Shown: piece after piece, positions 7,932 through 16,097 of the stretch
How positions within the stretch are numbered: position 1 is the stretch's first letter
Layout of the letters: each line of letters starts with the position of its first letter
Assembly (NCBI RefSeq): GCF_014844035.1
Contig: NZ_CP062159.1
Coordinates: 3,348,001 to 3,412,000 of the forward strand
Direction of reading: 5' to 3'
DNA from: Flavobacterium sp. MDT1-60
Lineage (GTDB): Bacteria; Bacteroidota; Bacteroidia; Flavobacteriales; Flavobacteriaceae
Length of the DNA stretch: 64,000 bases
The notes under the pieces: model-generated
What the model saw: the letters and a program-made list of their open reading frames with translations, nothing else
Told to the model about the DNA's origin: nothing
Databases searched by the model: none
Translations under genes and position numbers: made by a program

Positions 7932-10040
7932 CTATTTATTCCTTTCAACAATAGCGAGACCAAAGCGTATCTTATCATAAGATAATTTTTCTTCAAAATG
8001 GTCGTAATAAGGTTTTAGTGCTGTTGGATACTCCAGTACTATTTGTGCTTTATGCAATTGTTTAACTTCATCCTCAGTAATAAATGAACTTAGATCTATG
8101 TCTTCACCATCTACATATAGTTTTGTCAGGTGTGAAACAATTGTTGTTTGCCCTAAATTTCGTTTTCCCGCAATTTCTTCAATGCTGTTTCCGTTTTTAA
8201 AAAGTTCTAAAGTTGTTTTATAAGTATTGCTTTCTTTTTTAACTTTAGTATTTGCTTTTTTTACTTTTTCATAATAAATAATTGCATCTATAAATTCAGA
8301 GCCATATTTTTCGAGTTTAGCTTTTCCAACACCTTCAATTGCAAGGAATTCTTCGTCGCTCATTGGTCGTAGCGTTTCCATTTGTCTTAAAGCGGCATCG
8401 CTAAAAATTACATAGGCAGGAACTTCTTCATCTTTAGCAATCTCGTAACGTAATTTTCGAAGTATTTCAAAAAGAGAACTTTTAGTTGTTTTAGCTTTTG
8501 GTTCTTTGATTTCGCTTTTATCAATTACTTTTTTAACAACTGTGTTTAATTTTACTTTTTCGCCTTCGAACAAAACTTTTTTAGCAAAAGGAGTTAGTAA
8601 GATTTTGTTGTGCTGATGAAAGGCAATCTCACAATAACCCAAATTAATTAGTTGAATTAAATATTGATTCCAATCGTACCATGAAATATCAGCACCAATT
8701 CCGTATGTTTTTAAGTTTTGATAATTTTTTTCGTAGATATACGCATTTTTTGAGCCTCTTAAAAAATCTACAATTACAGCCAAAGGTTCAGATTCCTGTA
8801 AGCGACTAATAGCTGATAAAGCTTTTTGCGCGAGAATCGTACCATCGAAAAAAGTTGGAGGATTTTTACAAATATCGCAGTTACCGCAATTCTCTTTAAC
8901 CAATTCACCAAAATAGGAGAGTAGAATTTTTCTTCTACAGCTCAATGCATCGGCATATTGTTTCATTCTTTCCAACTTTGCCAGCTGAACATCAGAATTC
9001 AACCCTTCAGAAGCAAACTTCTGTAACTGAATCACATCGGCATAACTTTCAAACAAAATAGTTTCTGCAGGCAAGCCATCACGGCCGGCACGGCCAATTT
9101 CCTGATAATAGCCTTCAATATTTTTGGGTAAATTATAATGAATCACCCAACGAACATTCGATTTATCAATTCCCATTCCGAAAGCAATTGTAGCACAAAC
9201 CACCTGACAATCATCATTTATAAATTCATCTTGTGTTTTGGCTCGCAGTTTATTATCTAAACCTGCATGATATGCTTTTGCCGTAATTCCCTGCTTTTGT
9301 AATTTATCAGCAAGTTCCTCAGTTGTCTTTCTGCTTAGGCAATAAATTATCCCTGATTCATTTGGTTTATTTTCGACAAAATCTATAATTTGTTTTACAC
9401 GATCAAGCGCCGGGCGAACTTCTAAACTTAAATTCTTCCTGTCAAATGAAGCTATAAATGTTTTCGGGTTTTTTAATTTGAGTTGTTTTGTAATATCGGT
9501 ACGCGTTGCTTTATCAGCTGTTGCGGTCAAAGCTAAAACCGGAGTAGAAGGGAAGCGGCTCTTTAAATATCCTAAATTAGTGTAAGCAGGTCTGAAATCA
9601 TGTCCCCAGGATGAAATACAATGTGCTTCGTCAATTGCGATAAGGCTAATAGTCAGTTCATTAAAAACAACATCCAGATAAGATAAACTTTCAGGAGCAA
9701 TATAAACCAGTTTAAAATTATTCGATTTTAAATTATCAATATAAAATTGCTGTTCCTCGCCAGATTGACTGCTATTGATATAACAGGCATTAATTCCGTT
9801 AGTTTTTAAACTATCAACCTGATCTTTCATTAACGCGATTAGTGGAGAAATGACAATAGTAATTCCAGGCAGAACTAAAGCAGGCAGTTGAAAACATATC
9901 GATTTTCCGCCACCTGTAGGCATAATTGCCAAAGTATCCTGACCGGTAAGTATTGTATTGATTATTGTTTCCTGATTTGGACGAAATTTTTCAAATCCAA
10001 AATTCTCTTTTAGTTTGGCGTGTAATAGTTCTGTGTTCAT
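7932..10040 (-). CDS. recQ: ATP-dependent DNA helicase RecQ
   Basis: This 3'-5' DNA helicase acts in recombination and fork repair. In order, it has Walker A (PTGGGKS, about 41-47), the DEAH box (about 137-140) in LIAIDEAH, and helicase motif VI in YYQEIGRAGRDG. The RQC zinc-binding cysteines follow (CRRKILLSYFGE...NCGNCDICKNPP), then an HRDC domain (about 520-600) with the helix-hairpin EGVGKAKLEKYG, and a C-terminal helical tail. The length (702 aa) fits Bacteroidota RecQ. It is monocistronic and convergent with the DinB gene. Confidence 0.95.
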   Translation of the reverse strand: MNTELLHAKLKENFGFEKFRPNQETIINTILTGQDTLAIMPTGGGKSICFQLPALVLPGITIVISPLIALMKDQVDSLKTNGINACYINSSQSGEEQQFYIDNLKSNNFKLVYIAPESLSYLDVVFNELTISLIAIDEAHCISSWGHDFRPAYTNLGYLKSRFPSTPVLALTATADKATRTDITKQLKLKNPKTFIASFDRKNLSLEVRPALDRVKQIIDFVENKPNESGIIYCLSRKTTEELADKLQKQGITAKAYHAGLDNKLRAKTQDEFINDDCQVVCATIAFGMGIDKSNVRWVIHYNLPKNIEGYYQEIGRAGRDGLPAETILFESYADVIQLQKFASEGLNSDVQLAKLERMKQYADALSCRRKILLSYFGELVKENCGNCDICKNPPTFFDGTILAQKALSAISRLQESEPLAVIVDFLRGSKNAYIYEKNYQNLKTYGIGADISWYDWNQYLIQLINLGYCEIAFHQHNKILLTPFAKKVLFEGEKVKLNTVVKKVIDKSEIKEPKAKTTKSSLFEILRKLRYEIAKDEEVPAYVIFSDAALRQMETLRPMSDEEFLAIEGVGKAKLEKYGSEFIDAIIYYEKVKKANTKVKKESNTYKTTLELFKNGNSIEEIAGKRNLGQTTIVSHLTKLYVDGEDIDLSSFITEDEVKQLHKAQIVLEYPTALKPYYDHFEEKLSYDKIRFGLAIVERNK

Positions 10041-10145
10041 TGAGTGTTATTTTTAAATATAAATTTAAAGAAATTTCTTATAAAACATAAAACATTAAAT
10101 TTATTATTTAAAGAAAATATCAGGTTTTAATCCGGGTTAATAAAA

Positions 10146-10170
10146 AAAGGAACCCGAGTAGAGTTCCTTT
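10146..10170 (-). terminator. Rho-independent terminator after the acidic protein gene
   Basis: AAAGGAAC / GTTCCTTT is an 8-bp stem with a 9-base loop. It is followed on the minus strand by a T run, just past the stop of the gene at 10191-10598. Confidence 0.75.
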
Positions 10171-10190
10171 AGTTTATTTAGAAAGAGAAA

Positions 10191-10598
10191 TTAATCCTCA
10201 TCGTCTTCATCATCATCTTCGTCAGCAATATCATCCGGGTCTCTGTCATCATCATCGTCATCACCACCATCAACATCTGGCTTATCTTCTTTTTCATCTT
10301 CCTCGTCATCATCAATATCATCATCAAGATCAAGTCCTTTTACTGGTTCGATTACGTCAACATCTACGTCGATATCATCGTCTTCATCGTAGTTCTCGAT
10401 TCTGTCAGCAAGTTTAGTACTAATTTTTACTAAATAAATAGTGTCTTCAGTACGAACTTCAACAGCTTCGATCAATTCGTTTTTAGCATTTCTAAAACGG
10501 ATTACATCCGAATCATCATAACCATCAGGAAACTTTTCTACCAAAAGGTTTAAAATTTCATTGGTAAGTTTAGCGTAGTCTACTATAACTCTTTTCAT
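10191..10598 (-). CDS. Small protein with an extremely acidic C-terminal tail, unknown function
   Basis: The first 80 of 135 residues form an ordinary alpha/beta segment (MKRVIVDYAKLTNEILNLL and a YDDSDVIRFRNAKNELIEAVEV stretch). The last 55 are almost wholly Asp and Glu with a few Lys, Pro and Gly. Such tails often act as nucleic-acid mimics or bind basic partners. Similar Flavobacterium proteins are sometimes labelled DNA primase, but no primase motif is visible here. It sits 7 bp downstream of the deoxyhypusine-synthase-like gene, so it is probably the last gene of that operon. Confidence 0.7.
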   Translation of the reverse strand: MKRVIVDYAKLTNEILNLLVEKFPDGYDDSDVIRFRNAKNELIEAVEVRTEDTIYLVKISTKLADRIENYDEDDDIDVDVDVIEPVKGLDLDDDIDDDEEDEKEDKPDVDGGDDDDDDRDPDDIADEDDDEDDED

Positions 10599-10605
10599 AA
10601 AATAT

Positions 10606-11574
10606 CTATAAATCTAATAAATAAGCAAAAATTAACGGTGCAACAATCGTAGCATCCGACTCAATAATAAATTTCGGGGTTTTTATATCTAATTTACCCC
10701 AAGTGATTTTCTCATTTGGTACTGCTCCAGAATAAGAACCATAACTGGTTGTTGAATCTGAGATTTGGCAGAAATAACTCCAAAATGGAATATCATGCAT
10801 TTCCATATCCTGATACAACATTGGTACCACACAAATAGGAAAATCTCCTGCAATACCACCACCAATTTGGAAAAATCCAATTCCATTAGCACTATTTTTT
10901 GGATACCAGTCAGCAAGGAATGTCATATATTCAATTCCTGATTTCATGGTAGATGCTTTTAAATCGCCTTTGATTACATATGAAGCAAAGATATTTCCCA
11001 TTGTACTATCTTCCCATCCCGGAACAATAATAGGCAAATTTTTCTCAGCAGCAGCGTACATCCAGCTATCTTTTAAATCGATCTCATAATATTCTTCTAA
11101 TACACCAGACAACAGCATTTTATACATAAATTCATGTGGAAAATAACGTTCTCCTTTATCATCAGCATCTTTCCAGATCTTGTAAATATGTTTTTGTAAA
11201 CGACGAAATGCTTCATGCTCAGGAATACAAGTGTCGGTAACACGATTTAATCCTCTTTCTAGTAAAGCCCATTCGTCTTCAGGTGTCAAATCACGATAAT
11301 TTGGCACTCTTTCATAGTGAGAGTGTGCAACTAAATTCATGACATCTTCTTCCAGATTGGCTCCGGTACAAGAAATAATTTGTACTTTATCTTGTCTAAT
11401 TATTTCGGCAAAAATTTTACCAATTTCTGCTGTACTCATAGCGCCAGCCATACTAACCATCATTTTAGCACCGTTTGCCAGTTGTTGTTCATATGCTTTT
11501 GCAGCATCAACTAAGGCAGCAGAGTTAAAGTGTAAATAATGTTTTTCAATAAACTGACTGATTGGTCCTTTCAT
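10606..11574 (-). CDS. Deoxyhypusine-synthase-like protein, probable homospermidine synthase
   Basis: The 322-aa protein belongs to the NAD-dependent deoxyhypusine synthase family. The lysine that forms the imine with the aminobutyl group is kept in the block SGAVPNEKITWGK (K294), matching the eukaryotic SGARPDEAVSWGK. NAD-site motifs TGANLEED and GGGIAGDFP are also present. Bacteria lack the eIF5A substrate, so bacterial members are thought to use a polyamine such as putrescine as acceptor and give homospermidine. Homospermidine is reported as the main polyamine of Flavobacterium. It lies 96 bp downstream of arginine decarboxylase on the same strand, which supports polyamine synthesis. Assignment of the product is inference. 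Confidence 0.8.
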   Translation of the reverse strand: MKGPISQFIEKHYLHFNSAALVDAAKAYEQQLANGAKMMVSMAGAMSTAEIGKIFAEIIRQDKVQIISCTGANLEEDVMNLVAHSHYERVPNYRDLTPEDEWALLERGLNRVTDTCIPEHEAFRRLQKHIYKIWKDADDKGERYFPHEFMYKMLLSGVLEEYYEIDLKDSWMYAAAEKNLPIIVPGWEDSTMGNIFASYVIKGDLKASTMKSGIEYMTFLADWYPKNSANGIGFFQIGGGIAGDFPICVVPMLYQDMEMHDIPFWSYFCQISDSTTSYGSYSGAVPNEKITWGKLDIKTPKFIIESDATIVAPLIFAYLLDL

Positions 11575-11670
11575 TTTTTTTGTTTTTTTTGAATTAAAAG
11601 TTTAACCTTTTAGATGATACTGCAAATTAATAATTTTATAGATATTAACATTTAATTTGCAAGTTTTTTT

Positions 11671-13074
11671 TTATATTTTTTTTGTGTAGCCTAAAATCTT
11701 TAAAACATCGTCAGAAGTCTGTTGTTCTGAGAAAACCTCAGTGCCAATAATTCCGTTTTCATCACGATCTATTAAAATATGTTTAGGCTGCGGAATCAAA
11801 CAGTGGTGTAAACCTCCGTATCCTCCAATTGTTTCCTGATACGCACCTGTATTAAAGAAACCAATGTACAATGGCTTTTCTTTGTTGTATTTAGGCAGAT
11901 AAATCGCGTTCATATTTTGTTCTGAATTGTAATAGTCGTCACTATCGCAAGTCAAACCACCTAATAAAACCCGCTCGTAAGTATCATTCCAACGGTTAAC
12001 CGCCAACATGATAAAACGTTTGTTTATCGCCCAAGTATCTGGCAAAGTGGTAATGAATGACGAGTCAATCATATTCCATTTCTCTCTATCATTTTGTTGT
12101 TTTTGATATAAAATCTGATAGATTGCGCCACCGCTTTCACCAACTGTAAATGATCCAAATTCTGTAAAGATGTTTGGAACATCAACTTCGGCCTCATCGC
12201 ATGCAATTTTAATCTGATTGATAATTTCATCAATCATATATTGGTAATCATATTCAAATGCAAGAGAGTTTTTAATTGGGAAACCACCTCCAATGTTCAA
12301 GCCATCAAGAGTAGGGCATTCCTTTTTAAGCGCAATGTATACTTTAATACACTTTACCAACTCATTCCAGTAATATGCTGTATCGTTAATTCCGGTATTG
12401 ATAAAAAAGTGAAGCATTTTTAGCTCTAATTTATCATTTTCCTGAATTTGTTTTTTATAAAACGAAACTATGTTTTTGTATCCTATACCTAATCTTGACG
12501 TGTAAAACTCAAATTTAGGTTCTTCCTCAGCCGCAATTCGAATTCCAATTTTGAATTTTCCTTTGATTTCAGCCTGAAGCAAATCTAATTCTTCATAATT
12601 ATCAATAATCGGAATAGTATTTTTATGTCCGTTATTAATTAGTCTTGCAATATTGGAAATATACTCGTCTCTTTTAAATCCATTACAAATTACATACGTA
12701 CTCTTGTTGATTTTACCATTCTCCAACAAATTTTCAACAATATTGATGTCAAATGCAGAAGAAGTTTCTACGTGAATATTATTCTTAAAAGCTTCATTCA
12801 TAATATATTCAAAATGAGAGCTTTTTGTACAATAACAATAGTAATACTTTGCTTCGTATTTGTTTTTTTCCATTGATTTTCTGAACCAGGCTTTTGCCTT
12901 ATTAATGTTTTCAGAAATTTGTGGTAAGTAGGTAAATTTTAATGGGGTTCCGTATTGTTCAACCAATTTCATCAAATCGATATTATGAAACTGTAAGTTG
13001 TCTTTGTTCAATTTAAATTCCTCTTGAGGAAAGTAATACGTTTGATTAATTAGGTCGGAATATTTTGTATTCAT
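11671..13074 (-). CDS. Arginine decarboxylase (PLP, fold type III)
   Basis: This enzyme decarboxylates arginine to agmatine, the first step of the agmatine route to putrescine. The 467-aa sequence has the PLP lysine in YCTKSSH (K84), a phosphate-binding GGGFP, and the late substrate-site Cys in GGLTCDSDDYY followed by FFNTGAY. It is shorter than the 630-aa E. coli SpeA type and matches the compact Bacteroidota form. It sits upstream of the deoxyhypusine-synthase-like gene. No agmatinase or agmatine deiminase is seen nearby, so agmatine must be processed by an enzyme encoded elsewhere. A diaminopimelate-type specificity is less likely but not excluded by sequence alone. Confidence 0.8.
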   Translation of the reverse strand: MNTKYSDLINQTYYFPQEEFKLNKDNLQFHNIDLMKLVEQYGTPLKFTYLPQISENINKAKAWFRKSMEKNKYEAKYYYCYCTKSSHFEYIMNEAFKNNIHVETSSAFDINIVENLLENGKINKSTYVICNGFKRDEYISNIARLINNGHKNTIPIIDNYEELDLLQAEIKGKFKIGIRIAAEEEPKFEFYTSRLGIGYKNIVSFYKKQIQENDKLELKMLHFFINTGINDTAYYWNELVKCIKVYIALKKECPTLDGLNIGGGFPIKNSLAFEYDYQYMIDEIINQIKIACDEAEVDVPNIFTEFGSFTVGESGGAIYQILYQKQQNDREKWNMIDSSFITTLPDTWAINKRFIMLAVNRWNDTYERVLLGGLTCDSDDYYNSEQNMNAIYLPKYNKEKPLYIGFFNTGAYQETIGGYGGLHHCLIPQPKHILIDRDENGIIGTEVFSEQQTSDDVLKILGYTKKI

Positions 13075-13135
13075 TTATTTTTAAATATTTTAAGTTGAAA
13101 TTTTTAAATTTAGTAAACGGAGTTAAATCTAAAAT

Positions 13136-13315
13136 TCAAACCCTAATATTGGCAAATACAATTTCCAGTTTTTCGTGTTCTGCTTTCGAGTCTAAAAACA
13201 CTTCAAAACAAAAAGGACTTTTACTATTATAAAAACGATTCAGTATTCTTAGTAAAGAACTATTGAGGCGGTTTCTATAAGAACTAAAGTGTCTTTGTTT
13301 TCTGTTTGTTTTCAT
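13136..13315 (-). CDS. Possible small basic protein, 59 aa
   Basis: A short open frame fills most of the 298-bp gap between aroB and arginine decarboxylase. It starts ATG at 13315 and ends TGA at 13136. The predicted protein starts with the basic stretch MKTNRKQRHFSSYRNRLN and ends KLEIVFANIRV. No family is recognised. It is on the same strand as both neighbours and reads as plausible protein, but there is no independent support. Confidence 0.35.
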   Translation of the reverse strand: MKTNRKQRHFSSYRNRLNSSLLRILNRFYNSKSPFCFEVFLDSKAEHEKLEIVFANIRV

Positions 13316-13372
13316 CGTGGCAAATGTAAAAAATAATATATACCTAAAGCAATGCTTTTGATTAAAAAAAGT

Positions 13373-14440
13373 TTAAGATTTATAATCTTGAAACGCTTCC
13401 AGAATCAATTTATTTTCAACAGATTGATTAATTCTTATTTTCCCGATTCCTTCAATTAAAGCAAACTGAATTAATCCATACTCATTTTTTTTGTCATGAA
13501 TAAGCAATTCCAATATCGGATCAATGTCATTTTCTTCAATTTGGACATCGTCATAAATGCTTTTAAGAGTACTTTTAATTTCATTATATTCTTCAGTAGA
13601 AATTAAGTTTTTATGCAATGAGATATAACTTTCCAGAATCATTCCGATAGCGATTGCTTCACCGTGCAATAAAGTTGTTTTGGTTTCGCTTTCCAGAAAA
13701 TAACTTTCAATAGCATGTCCTAAAGTATGCCCGAAGTTTAAAGCTTTACGAATGTTTTTTTCTGTTGGATCCTGAATTACGATATTATTTTTAATTTCAA
13801 CAGAACGGTAAATTAGTTCATCAAAATCAGCATAATCAATCGATTTTAAATCTAAAAACTGTTTCCAGTAGGCGGAGTCATATATCAGTCCGTGTTTTAG
13901 CATTTCAGCTAAACCAGAACGCATTTCGCTTTGCGATAAAGTTTCAAGATAGTTTGTATCGATTAAAACCATTTGAGGTACGTTAATAACGCCAATTTGA
14001 TTTTTAAGATTTCCTAAGTCAACTCCCGTTTTTCCTCCAACAGAAGCATCAACCATAGATAATAAAGTTGTTGGAATATTGATAAAATTAACGCCACGTT
14101 TGAAAGTTGAAGCCACAAATCCGCCTAAATCAGTCACAACACCACCACCAACGTTGATTATAAGCGATTTTCTGTCCGCACCAAGTTCTGTTAATACATT
14201 CCATATCTGAATACAGGTTTCTATATTTTTATTCGCTTCCCCGGCTTCAAATTCAATAATTTCAATATTTAAATCGGTTTCAAGTAAAGGCAAAAATTTT
14301 GGTAAGCAATGTTCATTTGTTTCATTATCAACTACAATAAACAAATTAGAGTATTTATTTTCTTTTAAATGTGCATTTAAGGCTATATATGCATTTTGGT
14401 TGAAATGCACTAGATAATTATTGGCTTGAATTGATTGCAT
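13373..14440 (-). CDS. aroB: 3-dehydroquinate synthase
   Basis: This is the second enzyme of the shikimate pathway, converting DAHP to 3-dehydroquinate with NAD and a divalent metal. Visible signatures are NVGGGVVTDLGGFVASTFKRGVNFINIPTTLLSMVDASVGGKTGVD (written here as family hallmarks) and the metal-site histidines in FGHTLGHAIES and LLHGEAIAIGM. The open frame extends to 14467, but the Met at 14440 (MQSIQANNYLV) matches the usual start of the family and is preferred. It is divergent from proline dehydrogenase across a 270-bp gap. Confidence 0.93.
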   Translation of the reverse strand: MQSIQANNYLVHFNQNAYIALNAHLKENKYSNLFIVVDNETNEHCLPKFLPLLETDLNIEIIEFEAGEANKNIETCIQIWNVLTELGADRKSLIINVGGGVVTDLGGFVASTFKRGVNFINIPTTLLSMVDASVGGKTGVDLGNLKNQIGVINVPQMVLIDTNYLETLSQSEMRSGLAEMLKHGLIYDSAYWKQFLDLKSIDYADFDELIYRSVEIKNNIVIQDPTEKNIRKALNFGHTLGHAIESYFLESETKTTLLHGEAIAIGMILESYISLHKNLISTEEYNEIKSTLKSIYDDVQIEENDIDPILELLIHDKKNEYGLIQFALIEGIGKIRINQSVENKLILEAFQDYKS

Positions 14441-14685
14441 ATTTCTTTTTGGTTTATGAAACCACAAAATACGGCATTTTTAACTAAATAATATTCAAAC
14501 TTTAAGTATAATTTGTTTCAAAAACAGCTTAAATAAAATGGTATTAAATAACCAAATTCTATTTTGTCATATTTTTTTGTCATTTTGCAAAATATTGTTT
14601 TTTCTGTTAAAGCTTACTTTAGCATTTTAACAGTACTGAACGCAAAATACGACCTGTTTTATTAAATAATATTCAAAACTCTCTC

Positions 14686-14693
14686 TATATTTG
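14686..14693 (+). promoter_or_regulatory. -7 promoter element for proline dehydrogenase
   Basis: TATATTTG is an exact TAnnTTTG match ending 17 bp before the ATG. No clear TTG -33 element lies at standard spacing. The rest of the 14441-14685 gap is AT-rich with nothing else recognised. Confidence 0.5.
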
Positions 14694-14710
14694 CACAAAA
14701 AACAACCTAA

Positions 14711-15880
14711 ATGAAAAAAATATTTGATAACACTCAAGTAGCATTTTCGCTTAAAAGTGATACTGAACTTGACAGAGCTTATTTTCTTTTTAAAATGATT
14801 GATAGCGAACCTTTGGTAAGAATTGGAACTGCTGTAACTAATTTTGCTATCAAAGCGCATCTTCCAGTTGAAGGATTGATTCGTGCAACAGTTTTTGATC
14901 ATTTTTGTGGAGGAGTAAATGAAGATGACTGTATAACTGTAGTAGATAAAATGTTTACAAAAGGCGTTTCATCTGTTTTAGATTATTCAGTGGAAGGAAA
15001 GGAAGAAGAAGCACAATTTGATGCAGCTTTAGAAATGACTTTAAAAACAATCGAATTTGCTAAAGAACGTTTAGCAATTCCATTTGCTGTTTTCAAACCA
15101 ACAGGTTTAGGACGTTTTGAATTATATGAGAAATTGGGCGAAAAACAAACTTTAAGTCCGGCAGAACAAGCAGAGTGGGATAGAGTTGTAGCGCGTTTTG
15201 ACAAAGTTTGCAGTGAAGCTCATAAAAAAGATGTGGCTTTATTAATTGATGGTGAAGAAAGTTGGATGCAGGATGCAGCTGATGACCTGGTTACCGATAT
15301 GATGCGTAAATACAATAAAGAAAAAGCTATTGTTTTCAACACATTGCAAATGTACCGTTGGGATCGCTTGGATTATTTGAAAAAACTACATGAAATTGCC
15401 AAAAATGAAGGCTTTTTTATTGGAATGAAATTAGTTCGCGGTGCTTATATGGAAAAAGAAAACAAAAGAGCCGAAGAAAAAAATTACGTTTCACCAATTT
15501 GCGTTTCTAAAGAAGCAACAGACGTAAACTACGATGCAGCTGTTCATTATATGTTAGATCATTTAGAGACTATGTCAATTTTCGCAGGAACTCATAACGA
15601 ATTGAGTTCTTATAAATTGATGGAAATGATGCAGGAAAAAGGAATTGCTAAAAATGATACCAGAATCTGGTTTGGGCAATTATATGGCATGAGTGATAAC
15701 ATTAGTTACAACTTAGCTGAAAATGGTTATAACGTCGCTAAATACTTGCCATTTGGCCCCGTAAAAGATGTTATGCCGTACTTAATTCGTCGTGCTGAGG
15801 AAAACACTTCAGTTGCAGGACAAACAAGCCGCGAATTATCTATGATTAAAGCAGAACGTAAACGTAGAAAAGGAAAATAG
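14711..15880 (+). CDS. Proline dehydrogenase (monofunctional)
   Basis: The 389-aa flavoenzyme oxidises proline to delta-1-pyrroline-5-carboxylate. The TIM-barrel signatures LVRGAYMEKE and the C-terminal FAD/proline site YLPFGPVKDVMPYLIRRAEEN, with the paired arginines, are clear. It is the stand-alone PRODH form. No P5C dehydrogenase domain is fused and none is next to it. It has its own promoter and a strong terminator, so it is monocistronic. Confidence 0.92.
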   Translation: MKKIFDNTQVAFSLKSDTELDRAYFLFKMIDSEPLVRIGTAVTNFAIKAHLPVEGLIRATVFDHFCGGVNEDDCITVVDKMFTKGVSSVLDYSVEGKEEEAQFDAALEMTLKTIEFAKERLAIPFAVFKPTGLGRFELYEKLGEKQTLSPAEQAEWDRVVARFDKVCSEAHKKDVALLIDGEESWMQDAADDLVTDMMRKYNKEKAIVFNTLQMYRWDRLDYLKKLHEIAKNEGFFIGMKLVRGAYMEKENKRAEEKNYVSPICVSKEATDVNYDAAVHYMLDHLETMSIFAGTHNELSSYKLMEMMQEKGIAKNDTRIWFGQLYGMSDNISYNLAENGYNVAKYLPFGPVKDVMPYLIRRAEENTSVAGQTSRELSMIKAERKRRKGK

Positions 15881-15918
15881 TTTTCAGTTTTCTATGTCAG
15901 TTTACAATTTATATAAAA

Positions 15919-15945
15919 AAAGCTCCAATTTATTATTGGAGCTTT
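15919..15945 (+). terminator. Terminator after proline dehydrogenase
   Basis: AAAGCTCCAAT / ATTGGAGCTTT is an 11-bp perfect stem with a 5-base loop, ending in TTTTT. Confidence 0.85.
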
Positions 15946-16033
15946 TTGCATTAAACCCTATAGTTTTTTTGAACATTATCTATTCCTCATATATAAACCG
16001 GCCTTTAGTTCGGTTTAACATTTATATCCAGAA

Positions 16034-16076
16034 AAAGCAAACCCGACAGGCTTTTAAAACTTGTCGGGTTTGCTTT
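16034..16076 (-). terminator. Terminator after the ABC exporter gene
   Basis: A 15-bp perfect stem (16034-16048 with 16062-16076, core AACCCGACA / TGTCGGGTT) lies just past the stop of the minus-strand ABC gene. Together with the hairpin at 15919 it separates the two convergent genes. Confidence 0.8.
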
Positions 16077-16097
16077 ATAATTGGAATTTAGAATTTC

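Noticed and set aside
10191..10598. Product name DNA primase for the acidic protein
   Set aside because: No primase motif or zinc ligand is present; the name is only a label seen on related database entries.
15894..16091. Open frame between proline dehydrogenase and the ABC gene
   Set aside because: It is built from the two terminator hairpins and the spacer; not a real gene.
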